In this document: piece by piece, positions 1 to 10,655 of the stretch | How the letters are laid out: every line of letters starts with the position of its first letter | Numbering within the stretch: the first letter of the stretch is position 1 | Assembly: GCF_003014555.1 (NCBI RefSeq) | Contig: NZ_PYGE01000018.1 | Span: 38,726 to 102,725 of the forward strand | Reading direction: 5' to 3' | DNA length: 64,000 nt | Source of the DNA: Haloactinopolyspora alba | GTDB lineage: Bacteria; Actinomycetota; Actinomycetes; Jiangellales; Jiangellaceae | Program-made: the position numbers and the translations under genes | Notes under the pieces: model-generated | The model's input: only the letters and a program-made list of their open reading frames with translations | Told to the model about the DNA's origin: nothing | Databases searched by the model: none

Positions 1-408
1 GTCGGTGCGGCCCTCTTCCTTGGCCCGCTTGTGCAGTCGCGCCACGACCTCGTCGACATCGACCGTGAGCTCGATGACGTGGTCGAGCTCGGTGCCGGAC
101 TCCGCGAGGACGCCGTCGAGGAACTCGACCTGGGACAGCGTCCGCGGGTACCCGTCGAGCAGGAAGCCCTCGGCGGCGTCGGACTCGTTCAGCCGGTCGC
201 GGACCATCTCGTTCGTGATCGAGTCGGGGACGTACTCCCCGGCGTCCAGGTACTTCTGGACCTCGACCCCCATCGGTGTGCTCGCCGCGATGTTCGCCCG
301 GAAGATGTCGCCGGTCGAGATCGCCGGAACGCCGAACCGCTTCGCGACGAGTTCCGCCTGTGTGCCCTTGCCCGCGCCGGGCGGGCCCATGATGAGAAGT
401 CGTGTCAC
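1..408 (-). CDS. adk: Adenylate kinase, N-terminal 136 codons (runs off the window)
   Basis: Interconverts AMP + ATP and 2 ADP in the cytosol. The visible N-terminal part reads [18 protein letters not shown], with the P-loop at residues 8-16 (Lys14), followed by the NMP-binding region (STGDIFR) and the DGYPRT motif. The LID and C-terminus lie outside the window. The GTG start at 408 overlaps the secY stop codon (GTGA), so adk is translationally coupled to secY, the usual actinobacterial order. Confidence 0.95.
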   Translation of the reverse strand, partial: MTRLLIMGPPGAGKGTQAELVAKRFGVPAISTGDIFRANIAASTPMGVEVQKYLDAGEYVPDSITNEMVRDRLNESDAAEGFLLDGYPRTLSQVEFLDGVLAESGTELDHVIELTVDVDEVVARLHKRAKEEGRTD

Positions 409-1709
409 CGCAAGAACCCCTCGTAGTTGCGCTGCTGCAGCTGACTCTCGATCTGCTGCACGGTCTGAAGGCCGACACCGACCATGATCAGAATGCTCGT
501 GCCGCCGAACATGTTGTTGAAGCCCCCACCTCCGTCGGCAGGGAGCAGGACATTGAACGCCAGCAGCGGCAACAGTGCCACCAGAGCGAGATAGATCGCG
601 CCGGCGGAGGTGATGCGGTTGAGGACGTACGCGAGGTACTCCTCGGTGGCACGGCCGGCCCGGATACCCGGGACGAATCCGCCGTACCTCTTCATGTTGT
701 CGGAGATGTCCTTCGGGTTGAACGTGATGGACACGTAGAAGAACGCGAACCCGACGATCAGCAGGAAGTAGAAGGCGATGTAGAGCGGGTGCGTGCCGCG
801 GGTGAAGTTGTCCTGGATCCACAGCGCCCAGCCCTCGGTGGCGTTGAACTGCGACGCCAGCAACGGGATGTACAGCAGCGAGGACGCGAAGATGACCGGG
901 ATGACGCCGGCTTGGTTGATCTTCAACGGGATGTACGTCGACGAGCCGCCGTACATCTTCCGCCCGACCATGCGTTTGGCGTACTGCACCGGAACACGCC
1001 GCTGGGACTGCTCGACGAAGACGATCAACGCCACGACGACGAGCCCGACGGCGACCACCAGGCCGAAGATCGCCCAGCCCCGGCTCTGCTGGATGCTCCA
1101 GAACATGCCCGGCACGCTGGCCACGATCTGGGTGAAGATGAGCAGGGACATGCCGTTGCCCACGCCACGGTCGGTGATCAGCTCGCCCAGCCACATCACG
1201 ACGCCGGTTCCCGCGGTCATCGTCATGATCATGATCGCTACGGTGCCGATGGTGTCGCTGGCCAGTACTTCCTCGGGACAGTTCGGGAAGAACTGCCCGC
1301 GGCGCGCCAGCGTGACGATGGTGGTCGACTGCAGCAGCGCCAGACCGATGGTCAGGTAACGGGTGTACTGCGTGATCTGCGCCTGGCCGGACTGGCCCTC
1401 CTTGCGCAGCGCCTCGATACGCGGGATCACCACAGTCAGCAACTGCAGGATGATGCTGGCGGTGATGTACGGGATGATCCCGAGCGCGAACACCGCGAGC
1501 TGCAACATCGCGCCACCGGAGAACAGGTTGAGCATCCCGTAGACGCCCTCGTTACCGGCCTGGTCGACGCAGCTGCGCACTGCGGCGACGTCGACTCCGG
1601 GCGCCGGCATGACCGAACCGAACCGGAAGATCGCGATGATGCCCAGCGTGAACAGGATTTTCTGGCGCAGGTCTGGGGTACGGAATGCCTGCGCGAACAC
1701 TCTGAGCAC
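405..1709 (-). CDS. secY: Protein translocase subunit SecY
   Basis: Channel subunit of the SecYEG translocon in the cytoplasmic membrane. The 434 residues, starting [17 protein letters not shown], contain about ten hydrophobic segments and the conserved cytosolic loop motif [12 protein letters not shown], at normal family length. The GTG start follows an AGGAGG ribosome-binding site at about 1717-1722. It is separated from rplO by 168 bp that include a hairpin, so secY-adk probably form their own unit with partial read-through. Confidence 0.97.
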   Translation of the reverse strand: MLRVFAQAFRTPDLRQKILFTLGIIAIFRFGSVMPAPGVDVAAVRSCVDQAGNEGVYGMLNLFSGGAMLQLAVFALGIIPYITASIILQLLTVVIPRIEALRKEGQSGQAQITQYTRYLTIGLALLQSTTIVTLARRGQFFPNCPEEVLASDTIGTVAIMIMTMTAGTGVVMWLGELITDRGVGNGMSLLIFTQIVASVPGMFWSIQQSRGWAIFGLVVAVGLVVVALIVFVEQSQRRVPVQYAKRMVGRKMYGGSSTYIPLKINQAGVIPVIFASSLLYIPLLASQFNATEGWALWIQDNFTRGTHPLYIAFYFLLIVGFAFFYVSITFNPKDISDNMKRYGGFVPGIRAGRATEEYLAYVLNRITSAGAIYLALVALLPLLAFNVLLPADGGGGFNNMFGGTSILIMVGVGLQTVQQIESQLQQRNYEGFLR

Positions 1710-1808
1710 TTCAGGGCCTCCTGCGTGACCGGCGCTGCCAGGCGTACCGGCACGTTGGTACGGATGGACTCACAGACGTTAACACCGCCGACAGCCGGGC
1801 AATCGCGA

Positions 1809-1842
1809 GGCGCCCGCTGTCCGAGACGGACCAGCGGGCGCC
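1809..1842 (-). terminator. Hairpin between rplO and secY
   Basis: A perfect 11-bp inverted repeat (GGCGCCCGCTG / CAGCGGGCGCC) with a 12-nt loop lies between rplO and secY. No U-tract follows, as is common in high-GC actinomycetes. It probably ends or attenuates transcription of the S10/spc operon before secY. Confidence 0.5.
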
Positions 1843-1877
1843 CAAGCGGTCGTCGGCCTCCACCGGCGGCGGCAAAG

Positions 1878-2327
1878 TCACAGCTCGGTGGCGGTTCCCC
1901 CGGCCGCGGTGATCTTCTCTCGCGCCGACGAGGAGAACGCGTGTGCGTTCACCTGAAGCGCAACCGAGACGTCACCGCTGCCGAGCACCTTGACCCGGTG
2001 TCCGGACCGGACCGCACCCTTGGCGACCAGGTCCTCGACGGTGACCTCGCCACCGTCGGGGTACAGGGCCGCGAGTTTGTCCAGGTTGACGACCTGGTAC
2101 TCCACACGGAAGGGGTTGTTGAACCCCTTCAGCTTGGGCAGCCGCATGTGCAGCGGCAGCTGCCCGCCCTCGAAGCCGGCCGGCACCTGGTAGCGGGCCT
2201 TGGTGCCCTTGGTGCCGCGACCGGCCGTCTTGCCCTTCGACGCCTCGCCGCGGCCCACCCGGGTCTTGGCGGTCTTCGCGCCGGGCGCGGGCCGCAGGTG
2301 ATGCGGCTTCAACGGGGACTTGCTCAT
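1878..2327 (-). CDS. rplO: 50S ribosomal protein uL15
   Basis: Large-subunit protein of 149 residues starting [20 protein letters not shown]. The Gly/Lys-rich N-terminal segment ([17 protein letters not shown], about residues 23-39) is typical of uL15. The in-frame ORF extends further upstream, but the ATG at 2327 overlaps the rpmD stop (ATGA) and gives the conserved N-terminus. Last r-protein gene of the spc block before secY. Confidence 0.96.
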   Translation of the reverse strand: MSKSPLKPHHLRPAPGAKTAKTRVGRGEASKGKTAGRGTKGTKARYQVPAGFEGGQLPLHMRLPKLKGFNNPFRVEYQVVNLDKLAALYPDGGEVTVEDLVAKGAVRSGHRVKVLGSGDVSVALQVNAHAFSSSAREKITAAGGTATEL

Positions 2328-2560
2328 GGTTTGCTGGCCTCCTGGGCTGTCACATTGGCGGCCTCGGCGGCGGAGAGCTCCTCCACCGTCACCAGGTGCG
2401 ACACCGTCTGGATCATGCCGCGGATCTCCGGGCGGTCGTCCTTGACGACCTCGTGCCCGATGCGCCGCAGTCCCAGCGAGCGCAGCGTGTCCCGCTGCCT
2501 CGCCGACCCTCCGATCCGGCTCCTGACCTGACGGACCTTCAGCTTGCCGGGGTCGCTCAC
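2324..2560 (-). CDS. rpmD: 50S ribosomal protein uL30
   Basis: uL30 of 78 residues. The core ([25 protein letters not shown], split here as [12 protein letters not shown] and RDTLRSLGL) matches the family. About 15 Ala/Glu-rich residues at the C-terminus make it longer than the usual ~60. The GTG start overlaps the rpsE stop (GTGA) and its stop overlaps rplO. Confidence 0.94.
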   Translation of the reverse strand: MSDPGKLKVRQVRSRIGGSARQRDTLRSLGLRRIGHEVVKDDRPEIRGMIQTVSHLVTVEELSAAEAANVTAQEASKP

Positions 2561-3171
2561 GATCCGGCCTCCGCCCTCGCGCGCAGCAGCGCCGCCGGCG
2601 CGACGTCCTCGAGCGGCAGCCCACGGCGGGCGGCGACCTGCTCGGGTCGCTCGAGGCCCTTCAGCGCCTCGACCGTCGCGTGCACGATGTTGATCGCGTT
2701 CGCCGAGCCGAGCGACTTGCTCAGCACGTCGTGGATGCCCGCGGCCTCCAGGACCGCACGCACCGGGCCGCCGGCGATGACACCGGTACCCGGCGACGCC
2801 GGCCGCAGCAGCACGATGCCCGCGGCCTTCTCGCCCTGTACCGGGTGCGGGATGGTTCCCGCCACGCGCGGCACCTTGAAGAATTCCTTCTTGGCCGTCT
2901 CGACGCCCTTGGCGATCGCCGCGGGCACCTCCTTGGCCTTGCCGTAGCCGACGCCGACGGTGCCGTCGCCGTCGCCGACGACCACCAGAGCGGTGAAGCT
3001 GAAGCGCCGACCGCCGGAGACGACCTTCGCCACGCGATTGATCGCGACGACGGTCTCGATGTAATTCGTCTTGTCGGCGCCGTCGCCGCGACCCTTGTCG
3101 CGGTCGCGACGGTCACGGCGATCGCGGCGCTCGCCACCGGCGCCACCACTGCGGCGCTGGGGTTCAGCCAT
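2557..3171 (-). CDS. rpsE: 30S ribosomal protein uS5
   Basis: Small-subunit protein of 204 residues involved in decoding accuracy. A basic Arg/Asp/Gly-rich N-terminal extension of about 35 residues precedes the dsRNA-binding S5 domain ([24 protein letters not shown]) and the C-terminal S5 fold. The extension is common in actinobacteria. The ATG start is preceded by a GAGAGGATAGAGGA purine tract. It lies between rplR and rpmD, overlapping rpmD by 4 bp. Confidence 0.97.
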   Translation of the reverse strand: MAEPQRRSGGAGGERRDRRDRRDRDKGRGDGADKTNYIETVVAINRVAKVVSGGRRFSFTALVVVGDGDGTVGVGYGKAKEVPAAIAKGVETAKKEFFKVPRVAGTIPHPVQGEKAAGIVLLRPASPGTGVIAGGPVRAVLEAAGIHDVLSKSLGSANAINIVHATVEALKGLERPEQVAARRGLPLEDVAPAALLRARAEAGS

Positions 3172-3204
3172 GATGTCCTCTATCCTCTCGAGTTTCGCCT
3201 GCGA

Positions 3205-3588
3205 CTAGAACGTCAGGCCACCGTCGCGCGCGCCGTCGGCGACTGCCGCGACACGCCCGTGGTACTGGTTTCCGGCACGATCGAATACGACGGACTCGAC
3301 ACCGCCCGCTTTGGCGCGCTCGGCGACGAGCTCGCCTACCCGGCGCGCCTTCGCGGTCTTGTCGTCGCCGGACGTGCGCAGGTCGCTCTCCATGCTCGAC
3401 GCCGACGCCAGGGTGTGCCCGGTCGTGTCGTCGACCACCTGGGCCACCATGTGCCGCAGCGACCTCGAGACCACCAGCCGCGGCCGAGCCGGGGTGCCGG
3501 AGATCTTCTTGCGCACCCGCAGGTGCCGCCGGTCGCGTGTCGCGGCCTTGTCGCCGCCCTTGACATGGCGATTGATCGCGATGCCCAT
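3205..3588 (-). CDS. rplR: 50S ribosomal protein uL18
   Basis: 5S rRNA-binding large-subunit protein of 127 residues. The basic N-terminus ([15 protein letters not shown], about residues 18-32) and [12 protein letters not shown] are characteristic. Starts 2 bp after the rplF stop, in the spc block. Confidence 0.96.
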   Translation of the reverse strand: MGIAINRHVKGGDKAATRDRRHLRVRKKISGTPARPRLVVSRSLRHMVAQVVDDTTGHTLASASSMESDLRTSGDDKTAKARRVGELVAERAKAGGVESVVFDRAGNQYHGRVAAVADGARDGGLTF

Positions 3589-3590
3589 GG

Positions 3591-4130
3591 TTACTTCCCA
3601 GCCTTTCCGACCTTGCGCCGGACCTGTTCGCCCTCGTAGCGCACGCCCTTGCCCTTGTACGGCTCCGGCGGGCGCAACCCGCGGATCTTCGCCGACACGT
3701 GGCCCACCAGCTGCTTGTCGGTGCCCTGCACGGCGAACTTGGTCGGCGACTCGACCGCGAAGGTGATACCTTCCGGTGCCTCGAACAGGATCGGGTGGCT
3801 GAACCCGAGGGCCAGCTCGACGTCCGAGCCCTTCGCCGTCACCCGGTAACCGACGCCGACGATCTCGAGTTTCTTCTCGTAGCCCTCGGTCACACCGATG
3901 ACCATGTTCGCCACCAGTGACCGGCCCAGCCCGTGCATGGCACGGCTTTCCTGCTCGTCGTCCGGACGGCGCACCTCGAGGGTGCCGTCCTCCGCGCGCT
4001 GGACGTCGACCAGCGGCGGAAGCTGCCGCTGCAGTGTTCCCTTCGGCCCGGTGACCGTGATGTCACGGCCGTCGACGGCCACGTCCACTCCCGCCGGAAC
4101 GGGAATGGGAAGCTTGCCGATACGCGACAT
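3591..4130 (-). CDS. rplF: 50S ribosomal protein uL6
   Basis: Large-subunit protein of 179 residues near the GTPase-associated region. Starts [15 protein letters not shown], and the C-terminal [16 protein letters not shown] motif is diagnostic. The ORF is open further upstream, but the ATG at 4130 gives the conserved start and lies 19 bp after rpsH. The two tandem L6 folds have normal length. Confidence 0.97.
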   Translation of the reverse strand: MSRIGKLPIPVPAGVDVAVDGRDITVTGPKGTLQRQLPPLVDVQRAEDGTLEVRRPDDEQESRAMHGLGRSLVANMVIGVTEGYEKKLEIVGVGYRVTAKGSDVELALGFSHPILFEAPEGITFAVESPTKFAVQGTDKQLVGHVSAKIRGLRPPEPYKGKGVRYEGEQVRRKVGKAGK

Positions 4131-4149
4131 GATCTTCGCTCCTTTCCCG

Positions 4150-4566
4150 TCACCAGACGTAGGCGAGAACTTCCCCGCCCACGCCCTGCTTGGTAGCCGC
4201 ACGCGCCGTCAGCAGGCCCTGCGACGTCGAGATGATCGCGACGCCGAGCCCTCCGAGCACCTTCGGCATGTTGTTCGCCTTGGCATACACCCGCAGTCCC
4301 GGCTTGCTCACTCGCCGGACACCGGCGATCGAGCGTTCGCGGGACGGGCCGTACTTGAGGGTCAGCACCAGCATCCGCCCGACCGGGCCCTTGGCCGGGT
4401 CGGCCGGCTCCTCGACGGAGATGCTGGCGATGAAGCCCTCCTGCTTGAGGATCTCGGCGATGTGCGCCTTGATCTTGCTGTACGGCATCGACACCGTGTC
4501 GTGGTGCGCCGAGTTCGCGTTTCGCAGACGTGTCAGCATGTCTGCGATCGGATCGGTCATGGTCAT
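4150..4566 (-). CDS. rpsH: 30S ribosomal protein uS8
   Basis: 16S rRNA-binding assembly protein of 138 residues. Starts [18 protein letters not shown] and ends with the conserved [13 protein letters not shown] / GGEVLAYVW segments. A second ATG two codons in is an alternative start. About 90 bp separate it from rpsN. Confidence 0.97.
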   Translation of the reverse strand: MTMTDPIADMLTRLRNANSAHHDTVSMPYSKIKAHIAEILKQEGFIASISVEEPADPAKGPVGRMLVLTLKYGPSRERSIAGVRRVSKPGLRVYAKANNMPKVLGGLGVAIISTSQGLLTARAATKQGVGGEVLAYVW

Positions 4567-4655
4567 GGATTCGTAGCCACTTTCCCGCCGTGGTTTCCTC
4601 GATGGGCTCGCCGCCCACCTTCATCGGACCTTCGGCGACGAGATGAGAGTCGGGT

Positions 4656-4841
4656 CTACCAGCTGGACTTCGTCACGCCCGGCAGCTCGCCGCGGTGTGC
4701 CATTCCCCGCAGGCAGATCCGGCAAAGGCCGAACTTGCGGTACACCGAGTGCGGACGTCCGCACTTCTGGCACCGCGTGTACGCGCGCACCGCGAACTTG
4801 GGTTTGCGCTGCGCCTTGTTGATCAGCGCCTTCTTCGCCAC
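4656..4841 (-). CDS. rpsZ: 30S ribosomal protein uS14, zinc-binding type Z
   Basis: Short zinc-binding form of S14, 61 residues, starting [16 protein letters not shown]. Cys pairs CQKC (24-27) and CRIC (40-43) form the zinc site, and the [18 protein letters not shown] segment is conserved. The GTG start at 4841 lies 1 bp after the rplE stop. A cysteine-free S14 used under zinc limitation is not seen in the window. Confidence 0.96.
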   Translation of the reverse strand: MAKKALINKAQRKPKFAVRAYTRCQKCGRPHSVYRKFGLCRICLRGMAHRGELPGVTKSSW

Positions 4842-4842
4842 G

Positions 4843-5412
4843 TCAGGCCTCCTTGAACGGGAACCCGAGCTGGCGCAACAGCTCGCGACCCTGGTCGTTG
4901 TCGATCGCCGAGGTGACCACGGTGATGTCCATGCCACGGACGCGATCGATGCGGTCCTGATCGATCTCGTGGAACATCGACTGCTCGTTCAGACCGAACG
5001 TGTAGTTGCCGCGGCCGTCGAACTGCCTCGGCGACAGCCCGCGGAAGTCGCGGATGCGCGGCAGGGCGATGTTCACCAGCCGGTCCAGGAACTCCCACAT
5101 CCGGTCACCGCGCAGCGTCACGTGCGCGCCGATGGGCATGCCCTCACGCAGCTTGAACTGCGCGATGGACTTGCGGGCCTTCGTGACGGCCGGCTTCTGG
5201 CCGGTGATGGCCGCGAGGTCGTTGACCGCGCCCTCCATCAGCTTCGCGTCGCGGGCCGCCTCGCCGACGCCCATGTTGACGACGACCTTGGTCACCGTGG
5301 GCACCTGCATGACGTTCGCGATCTCGAACTGCTCGCGCAGTGCCGACCGGATCTCGTCACGGTAGCGCTGTTTCAGCCGCGGCAACGGCCGTGCCTGTGT
5401 CGTGGTTGTCAT
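4843..5412 (-). CDS. rplE: 50S ribosomal protein uL5
   Basis: 5S rRNA-binding protein of the central protuberance, 189 residues. The motifs [15 protein letters not shown] and [20 protein letters not shown] ([18 protein letters not shown]) and [20 protein letters not shown] identify it. Its ATG overlaps the rplX stop by one base (TGATG), indicating coupling. Confidence 0.97.
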   Translation of the reverse strand: MTTTTQARPLPRLKQRYRDEIRSALREQFEIANVMQVPTVTKVVVNMGVGEAARDAKLMEGAVNDLAAITGQKPAVTKARKSIAQFKLREGMPIGAHVTLRGDRMWEFLDRLVNIALPRIRDFRGLSPRQFDGRGNYTFGLNEQSMFHEIDQDRIDRVRGMDITVVTSAIDNDQGRELLRQLGFPFKEA

Positions 5413-5756
5413 CAGATGTCCTCACCGGTGCGCTTGGCGAACCGGACCTTGTTGCCGTCGTCGTCGAAGCGGTAACCCACCCGGCTGCCGACGGTCTTCT
5501 TCTTGCCTTCGACGTCGGCCTCGACCGCGATCTGCACGTTCGACACGTGAACCGGCGCCTCCATGTGCACGATGCCACCGGACTGCTGCGTACCGCGGGC
5601 CGTCTGGGTCGGCTTCGTGTGCTTCGTGATCCGGTTGACGCCCTCGACCAGGACGCGCTCGTCCTGCGGGTAGGCGGCGATCACCTTGCCGACGAGACCC
5701 TTGTCCTTGCCGGCGATGACGACGACCTTGTCACCCTTCTTGATACGCATTCTCAC
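5412..5756 (-). CDS. rplX: 50S ribosomal protein uL24
   Basis: Assembly-initiator large-subunit protein with an N-terminal KOW motif ([21 protein letters not shown], within residues 5-25), 114 residues. The GTG at 5756 overlaps the rplN stop (GTGA) and fits the operon pattern. The ATG at 5750 is an alternative start two codons later. Confidence 0.95.
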   Translation of the reverse strand: MRMRIKKGDKVVVIAGKDKGLVGKVIAAYPQDERVLVEGVNRITKHTKPTQTARGTQQSGGIVHMEAPVHVSNVQIAVEADVEGKKKTVGSRVGYRFDDDGNKVRFAKRTGEDI

Positions 5757-6121
5757 AACACCTCCGGTGCGAGCGAGATGATGCGCATGAAGCGCTTGTC
5801 GCGCAGCTCCCGGCCGACCGGCCCGAAGATGCGGGTGCCCCTGGGGTCACCGCCGTCCCTGATCACGACCGCCGCGTTCTCGTCGAAGCGGATGTAGGAG
5901 CCGTCCGGCCTGCGACGCTCCTTCACGGTCCGCACGATCACGGCCTTGACCACGTCGCCCTTCTTCATGCCCCCGCCGGGGATGGCGTCCTTGACGGTCG
6001 CCACGATGACGTCACCGATACCGGCGTAGCGCCGGCCGGAGCCACCGAGGACACGGATGCACAAGAGCTCCTTGGCGCCCGTGTTGTCGGCGACGCGCAG
6101 TCGCGACTCCTGCTGAATCAT
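5753..6121 (-). CDS. rplN: 50S ribosomal protein uL14
   Basis: Intersubunit-bridge protein of 122 residues. Starts [20 protein letters not shown] and ends [11 protein letters not shown], near-canonical throughout. Lies 8 bp after the rpsQ stop. Confidence 0.98.
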   Translation of the reverse strand: MIQQESRLRVADNTGAKELLCIRVLGGSGRRYAGIGDVIVATVKDAIPGGGMKKGDVVKAVIVRTVKERRRPDGSYIRFDENAAVVIRDGGDPRGTRIFGPVGRELRDKRFMRIISLAPEVL

Positions 6122-6129
6122 CTCGCTAC

Positions 6130-6531
6130 CTACTTCGCCTTCTCGATGATCTCCACGATCCGCCAGCGCTTCGTCGCGGACAGCGGGCGGGTCTCCATCA
6201 GCAGGACTCGGTCACCGACGGTGGCCTCGTTCTGCTCGTCATGGGCCTTCAGCTTGTTCGCCCGGCGGATGACCTTGCCGTACCGCCGGTGCGTGAAGCG
6301 GTCCTCGACGGACACGACCACGGTCTTGTCCATCTTGTCGCTGACCACGAGGCCGAGGCGGACCTTCCGGTAACCGCGGTCGCCGGTGGTGCTCTGCACC
6401 GCCGAGGCCGCGATCTCACCGGTGGCTGCGCTCTCTGCCGCCTGCACCGCGGTGTCACTGCCCGTGGCGCCCTGCGCCTCGGTCTGGTCCGTGTTCTCGT
6501 TCACGGTCTCTTCCTTGCTTGTCGGACTCAC
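6130..6531 (-). CDS. rpsQ: 30S ribosomal protein uS17 with an acidic N-terminal extension
   Basis: The C-terminal ~80 residues are a normal uS17 OB-fold ([23 protein letters not shown] ... [22 protein letters not shown]). About 50 residues of low-complexity Glu/Ala/Thr-rich sequence precede it. The GTG at 6531 overlaps the rpmC stop (GTGA), which supports translating the extension. An internal GTG (MNENTDQTE) would remove only nine residues. Confidence 0.93.
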   Translation of the reverse strand: MSPTSKEETVNENTDQTEAQGATGSDTAVQAAESAATGEIAASAVQSTTGDRGYRKVRLGLVVSDKMDKTVVVSVEDRFTHRRYGKVIRRANKLKAHDEQNEATVGDRVLLMETRPLSATKRWRIVEIIEKAK

Positions 6532-6818
6532 GCGGCACCACCAGCTGTCGTACTCGTCTCCGCCGAGTCACCCTTCGCGGCGTCGCTTTCGACCACGCGG
6601 ACGATGCCGAGCTCGCGCTCGCGCATCACCGTGTAGATACGGGCGATGTCGCGCCGGACGGCCTTGAGCCGCCCGTGGCTCTCCAGCTGACCCGTGGCGC
6701 CCTGGAAACGCAGGTTGAACAGCGTCTCCTTCGCCTCGGACAGCGCCTCGACGAGCTCCGCGTCCGAACGCTCGCGCAGCGATGCCGCGTCGAGGTTCTT
6801 CGAACCGATCGCCATCAC
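6528..6818 (-). CDS. rpmC: 50S ribosomal protein uL29
   Basis: Exit-tunnel protein of 96 residues. The L29 coiled-coil hairpin ([18 protein letters not shown] ... [14 protein letters not shown]) is followed by a ~25-residue Ala/Ser/Thr/Glu tail. The GTG at 6818 overlaps the rplP stop (GTGA); an ATG follows directly. Confidence 0.95.
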   Translation of the reverse strand: MMAIGSKNLDAASLRERSDAELVEALSEAKETLFNLRFQGATGQLESHGRLKAVRRDIARIYTVMRERELGIVRVVESDAAKGDSAETSTTAGGAA

Positions 6819-7234
6819 CCTTCACCTGCCTCGCGCGCGACGATCCTGGCCTTCATCGGCAGCTTGTGGATCGCTCGCGTCAGCGCCTCGCGCGCCACCG
6901 CTTCGTTCGGGTAGGACAGCTCGAACATCACGCGCCCGGGCTTGACGTTCGCGACCCACCATTCCGGCGAACCCTTACCCGAACCCATGCGGGTCTCGGC
7001 GGGCTTCTTCGTCAGCGGGCGGTCCGGGTAGATGTTGATCCACACCTTGCCGCCACGACGGATGTGCCGGGTGATGGCGATACGCGCCGACTCGATCTGC
7101 CGGTTGGTCACGTAGTGACCCTCGATCGCCTGGATCCCGTACTCACCGAACGCCAGCGACGTACCGCCCTTGGCCACACCACGCCGCTTCGGGTGGTGCT
7201 GCTTGCGGTGCTTGATCTTGCGGGGGATCAGCAT
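6815..7234 (-). CDS. rplP: 50S ribosomal protein uL16
   Basis: Protein of 139 residues near the A site and peptidyl-transferase centre. Starts [19 protein letters not shown] and has the [20 protein letters not shown] motif. The ORF is open upstream, but the ATG at 7234 gives the canonical N-terminus. Four bases separate it from rpsC. Confidence 0.97.
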   Translation of the reverse strand: MLIPRKIKHRKQHHPKRRGVAKGGTSLAFGEYGIQAIEGHYVTNRQIESARIAITRHIRRGGKVWINIYPDRPLTKKPAETRMGSGKGSPEWWVANVKPGRVMFELSYPNEAVAREALTRAIHKLPMKARIVAREAGEG

Positions 7235-7238
7235 GGTG

Positions 7239-8090
7239 TCAACCCTCCTGCCCGTTGCCAGCACCCGTGGCCTCGGCGCCGGCCGTAGCCTCTGCCGGTG
7301 CCTCGGCGGCGCTCGGCTCGGTCTCTGCCGTGGCGGCCGCGCCGGCCTCCTGGCGGTCGCCGCCCCGGCCGGGACGACGGCGCTCGGGACGGCGGCGCTG
7401 TTGCTGCGCCCGTGCCTGTGCCGCCTGCTCGGCAGCACGCTCCGACCGGGAGCCGGTGACGTCGCCCTTGTAGACCCAGACCTTCACGCCGATACGGCCG
7501 AATGTCGTGCGTGCCTCGTAGAAGCCGTAGTCCACGTCCGCGCGGAGCGTGTGCAGCGGCACCCGGCCCTCGCGGTAGAACTCCGAGCGGCTCATCTCGG
7601 CGCCGCCGAGACGGCCGGAGCACTGGATGCGCACGCCCTTCGCGCCCGCGCGCATCGTCGTCTGCAGCGCCTTGCGCATCGCGCGGCGGAACGCCACCCG
7701 GGCGGACAGCTGCTCGGCGACCCCCTGGGCCACCAGCTGCGCGTTCACCTCGGGCTGCTTGACCTCGAGCACGTTCATCTGGACCTGCTTGCCCGTGAGC
7801 TTCTCGAGCTCCGAACGCAGCCGGTCCGCGCCGACTCCGCGGCGGCCGATGACGATGCCCGGGCGCGCGGTGTGGATGTCGACCCGCACGCGGTCACGCG
7901 TGCGCTCGATGTCCACGTGCGAAATGCCGGCGCGCTCCATGCCTTCGGTCATCAGCTTGCGGATGGCCACGTCCTCGGCCACGTAGTCCCGGTAGCGCTG
8001 ACCCTTGGTGGTGCTGTCGGCGAACCACCGACTGGTGTGGTCGGTCGATACGCCGAGCCGGAACCCGTGCGGGTTGATCTTCTGACCCAC
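7239..8090 (-). CDS. rpsC: 30S ribosomal protein uS3 with a long C-terminal tail
   Basis: mRNA-entry protein of 283 residues. Starts [18 protein letters not shown]; the KH domain carries [24 protein letters not shown] and the C-terminal S3 domain [15 protein letters not shown]. The last ~70 residues are a low-complexity Gln/Arg/Ala/Glu tail, usual for actinobacterial uS3 but absent in E. coli (233 aa). GTG start, with the rplV stop overlapping by one base (TAGTG). Confidence 0.96.
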   Translation of the reverse strand: MGQKINPHGFRLGVSTDHTSRWFADSTTKGQRYRDYVAEDVAIRKLMTEGMERAGISHVDIERTRDRVRVDIHTARPGIVIGRRGVGADRLRSELEKLTGKQVQMNVLEVKQPEVNAQLVAQGVAEQLSARVAFRRAMRKALQTTMRAGAKGVRIQCSGRLGGAEMSRSEFYREGRVPLHTLRADVDYGFYEARTTFGRIGVKVWVYKGDVTGSRSERAAEQAAQARAQQQRRRPERRRPGRGGDRQEAGAAATAETEPSAAEAPAEATAGAEATGAGNGQEG

Positions 8091-8494
8091 TAGCGGGCCC
8101 CTCCCTTCGAACCGGCCGAAGCACGCTTGGCCTTCGAGGCCGGATTGCTCTTGCTGGCGGCCGGCTCGTCGTCGACCACCACCGTGATGTGGCACGTCCG
8201 CTTGTTGATCCGGCTCGCACGGCCGTGGGCGCGCGGGCGGAACCGCTTCATGGTCGGACCGTCGTCGACGTACGCCTCGGCGACCACGAGCGTCTCGCGA
8301 GGCACGCTGGCGAGGTCGTCCGCGTTCGCCGCGGCGCTCTCGAGCACCTTGCGGACCGGTTCGGCGGCGGCCTGCGGGGCGAACCGCAGCAGTGCCGACG
8401 CCTCGTCGACCTCCATGCCACGGATGAGGTCCACCACACGGCGCGCCTTCATGGGCGTGACACGGACGAACCGCGCTTGAGCCCTGGCTTCCAT
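8090..8494 (-). CDS. rplV: 50S ribosomal protein uL22
   Basis: Lines the nascent-peptide exit tunnel; its beta-hairpin loop influences macrolide sensitivity. 134 residues, with [20 protein letters not shown] at the N-terminus and [20 protein letters not shown] near the tunnel tip. A short Lys/Ala/Ser tail follows. Confidence 0.97.
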   Translation of the reverse strand: MEARAQARFVRVTPMKARRVVDLIRGMEVDEASALLRFAPQAAAEPVRKVLESAAANADDLASVPRETLVVAEAYVDDGPTMKRFRPRAHGRASRINKRTCHITVVVDDEPAASKSNPASKAKRASAGSKGGAR

Positions 8495-8527
8495 CGTTGA
8501 CTCCTCGGGTTAACTACGTGGTGGACG

Positions 8528-8809
8528 TCACCGGCGCCGGGAGCGGCGGTCGTCCTTCTCGTGGCCCTTGAACGTCCGTGTCGGGGCGAACTCGCCGAGC
8601 TTGTGCCCGATCATCGCCTCCGTCACGAACACCGGGACGTGCTTGCGTCCGTCGTGGACGGCGATCGTGTGCCCGATCATGTCGGGGACGATCATCGACC
8701 GGCGGGACCACGTCTTGATGACGTTCTTCGTGCCCTTCTCGTTCTGCGCCTCGACCTTGTTGGCCAGGTGCTCGTCGACGAAGGGGCCCTTCTTCAGGCT
8801 ACGCGGCAT
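8528..8809 (-). CDS. rpsS: 30S ribosomal protein uS19
   Basis: Small-subunit head protein of 93 residues. Starts [15 protein letters not shown] and has [20 protein letters not shown] and [20 protein letters not shown]. The open frame extends upstream, but only the ATG at 8809 gives the conserved N-terminus. Confidence 0.97.
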   Translation of the reverse strand: MPRSLKKGPFVDEHLANKVEAQNEKGTKNVIKTWSRRSMIVPDMIGHTIAVHDGRKHVPVFVTEAMIGHKLGEFAPTRTFKGHEKDDRRSRRR

Positions 8810-8828
8810 CTCTTCCGACTCCTGCGAC

Positions 8829-9665
8829 TCAGCGCTTCTTACCGGTCTTGCGCCGGCGGACGATCTGCCGGTCGCTCGGCTTGTTCTTCTTCCGCGTCCG
8901 GCCCTCCGGCGTACCGGCAGGGTTGACCGGGTGCCGACCGCCGGACGACTTGCCCTCGCCACCACCGTGCGGGTGGTCCACCGGGTTCATCGCCACACCG
9001 CGCACCTGCGGGCGCTTGCCCTTCCAGCGCGACCGTCCGGCCTTGCCCCAGTCGATGTTCGACTGCTCGGCGTTGCCGACCTCGCCGACCGTCGCGCGGC
9101 AGCGGACGTCGACGTTGCGGATCTCGCCGGACGGCATCCGCAGCTGGGCCCAGCTGCCTTCCTTGGCGACCAGCTGGACACTGGCGCCGGCCGAGCGGGC
9201 GATCTTGCCGCCGCCGCCGGGCCGCAGCTCGATGGCGTGCACGACCGTGCCGACCGGGATGTTGCGCAGCGGCAGGCTGTTGCCCGGCTTGATGTCGGCC
9301 GACGGGCCCGCCTCGACCCGCGCGCCCTGCTTCAGCCGGGTCGGCGCCAGGATGTAGCGCTTCTCGCCGTCGGCGTAGTGCAGCAACGCGATCCGCGAGG
9401 TGCGGTTCGGGTCGTACTCGATGTGCGCGACCTTCGCCGGCACGCCGTCCTTGTCGGCACGACGGAAGTCGATCACCCGGTACTGGCGCTTGTGCCCGCC
9501 GCCCTGGTGCCGCGTCGTGATTCGCCCGGAGCTGTTCCGCCCGCCGTTCTTGGGCAGCGGCCGCACCAGCGACTTCTCCGGCTCGGACCGGGTGACCTCG
9601 GCGAAGTCGGCGACGCTGGAGCCGCGCCGGCCCGGTGTCGTCGGCTTGTGCTTTCGGATTGCCAT
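8829..9665 (-). CDS. rplB: 50S ribosomal protein uL2
   Basis: Core 23S rRNA-binding protein at the peptidyl-transferase centre, 278 residues. Starts [18 protein letters not shown]; the C-terminal [20 protein letters not shown] region includes the critical His. Normal length, between rplW and rpsS. Confidence 0.98.
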   Translation of the reverse strand: MAIRKHKPTTPGRRGSSVADFAEVTRSEPEKSLVRPLPKNGGRNSSGRITTRHQGGGHKRQYRVIDFRRADKDGVPAKVAHIEYDPNRTSRIALLHYADGEKRYILAPTRLKQGARVEAGPSADIKPGNSLPLRNIPVGTVVHAIELRPGGGGKIARSAGASVQLVAKEGSWAQLRMPSGEIRNVDVRCRATVGEVGNAEQSNIDWGKAGRSRWKGKRPQVRGVAMNPVDHPHGGGEGKSSGGRHPVNPAGTPEGRTRKKNKPSDRQIVRRRKTGKKR

Positions 9666-9699
9666 TCGTCAGACCTCGATACTCGTGTCCTGGCCGGCC

Positions 9700-10002
9700 T
9701 CAGCCGACCGGGCCGGAGAAGATGTCGATGCGTTCGCCCGCCGCCACCGTGACGATCGCGCGCTTGGTGTCGGGACGCTTGCCGACGCCGAACCGCGTAC
9801 GCCGGCGCTTGCCCGGCCGGTTCTGCGTGTTGACGCCGGTGACCTTGACCTTGAACACCTTCTCGACAGCGATCTTGATCTCGGTCTTGTTCGCGTTCGG
9901 TGCGACCACGAAGGTGTACTTGTTCTCGTCCAGCAGGCCGTAGCTCTTCTCCGAGACGACCGGCTCGAGCAGGATGTCGCGTGGGTCCTTGATGGTGCTC
10001 AC
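9700..10002 (-). CDS. rplW: 50S ribosomal protein uL23
   Basis: Exit-tunnel rim protein, docking site for trigger factor and SRP, 100 residues. [20 protein letters not shown] and [18 protein letters not shown] are conserved. The GTG start overlaps the rplD stop (GTGA). Confidence 0.97.
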   Translation of the reverse strand: MSTIKDPRDILLEPVVSEKSYGLLDENKYTFVVAPNANKTEIKIAVEKVFKVKVTGVNTQNRPGKRRRTRFGVGKRPDTKRAIVTVAAGERIDIFSGPVG

Positions 10003-10655
10003 TTGGCGCCCTCCTCGACACCGCGGCGCGCGGCGTGCCCGGCCACGAAGGCGTCCAGACCACCCTGGGTGAACACCACGTCGTCGGCGCAGAGCACGTC
10101 GTACGTGTTCAGCTGGTCGGCCGCGATCAGGTGCACATGCGACGCGTTGCGCAGGCTCTTCGCCGTCAGCTCGTCGCCGCGCTCCGTGACCACCAGCACG
10201 TTCTTGCGCTCGGTCAGCGTCTGCAGCGTGTTCAGGGCCGACTTCGTCGACGGACTGTCGCCCGGGACGAACCCGGCGACCACGTGCACGCGGTCGTGCG
10301 CGACCCGGTCGGACAGCGCTCCGCGCAGCGCGGCCGCCTTCATCTTCTTCGGCGTGCGCTGCGCGTAGTTGCGCGGCTGCGGGCCGTGCACGGTGCCGCC
10401 GCCGGCGAACTGCGGCGCCCGGATCGAGCCCTGCCGGGCCCGGCCGGTTCCCTTCTGGCGGTACGGCTTCGAGCCGCCGCCGGCGACGTCGCCGCGCGTC
10501 TTCGTCGCGTGCGTCCCCTGCCGGGCAGCGGCCAGCTGGGCCACCACGACCTGGTGGATCAGCGGCACGTTGACCTGTACCTCGAAGATCTCCGGCGGCA
10601 GCTCGACGGTTCCGGCCGAACCGCCGTTCACGTCCAGAACAGAGACGGTGCTCAC
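9999..10655 (-). CDS. rplD: 50S ribosomal protein uL4
   Basis: Exit-tunnel constriction protein of 218 residues. Starts [20 protein letters not shown]; the extended loop [20 protein letters not shown] and [16 protein letters not shown] is typical. The GTG at 10655 overlaps the rplC stop; the much longer upstream open frame is not homologous to L4. Confidence 0.96.
   Translation of the reverse strand: MSTVSVLDVNGGSAGTVELPPEIFEVQVNVPLIHQVVVAQLAAARQGTHATKTRGDVAGGGSKPYRQKGTGRARQGSIRAPQFAGGGTVHGPQPRNYAQRTPKKMKAAALRGALSDRVAHDRVHVVAGFVPGDSPSTKSALNTLQTLTERKNVLVVTERGDELTAKSLRNASHVHLIAADQLNTYDVLCADDVVFTQGGLDAFVAGHAARRGVEEGAK

Noticed and set aside
402..2531. Very long plus-strand open frame opposite secY, rplO and rpmD
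   Set aside because: It is the complementary frame of high-GC r-protein genes. Its product is low-complexity and the minus-strand genes are unmistakable.
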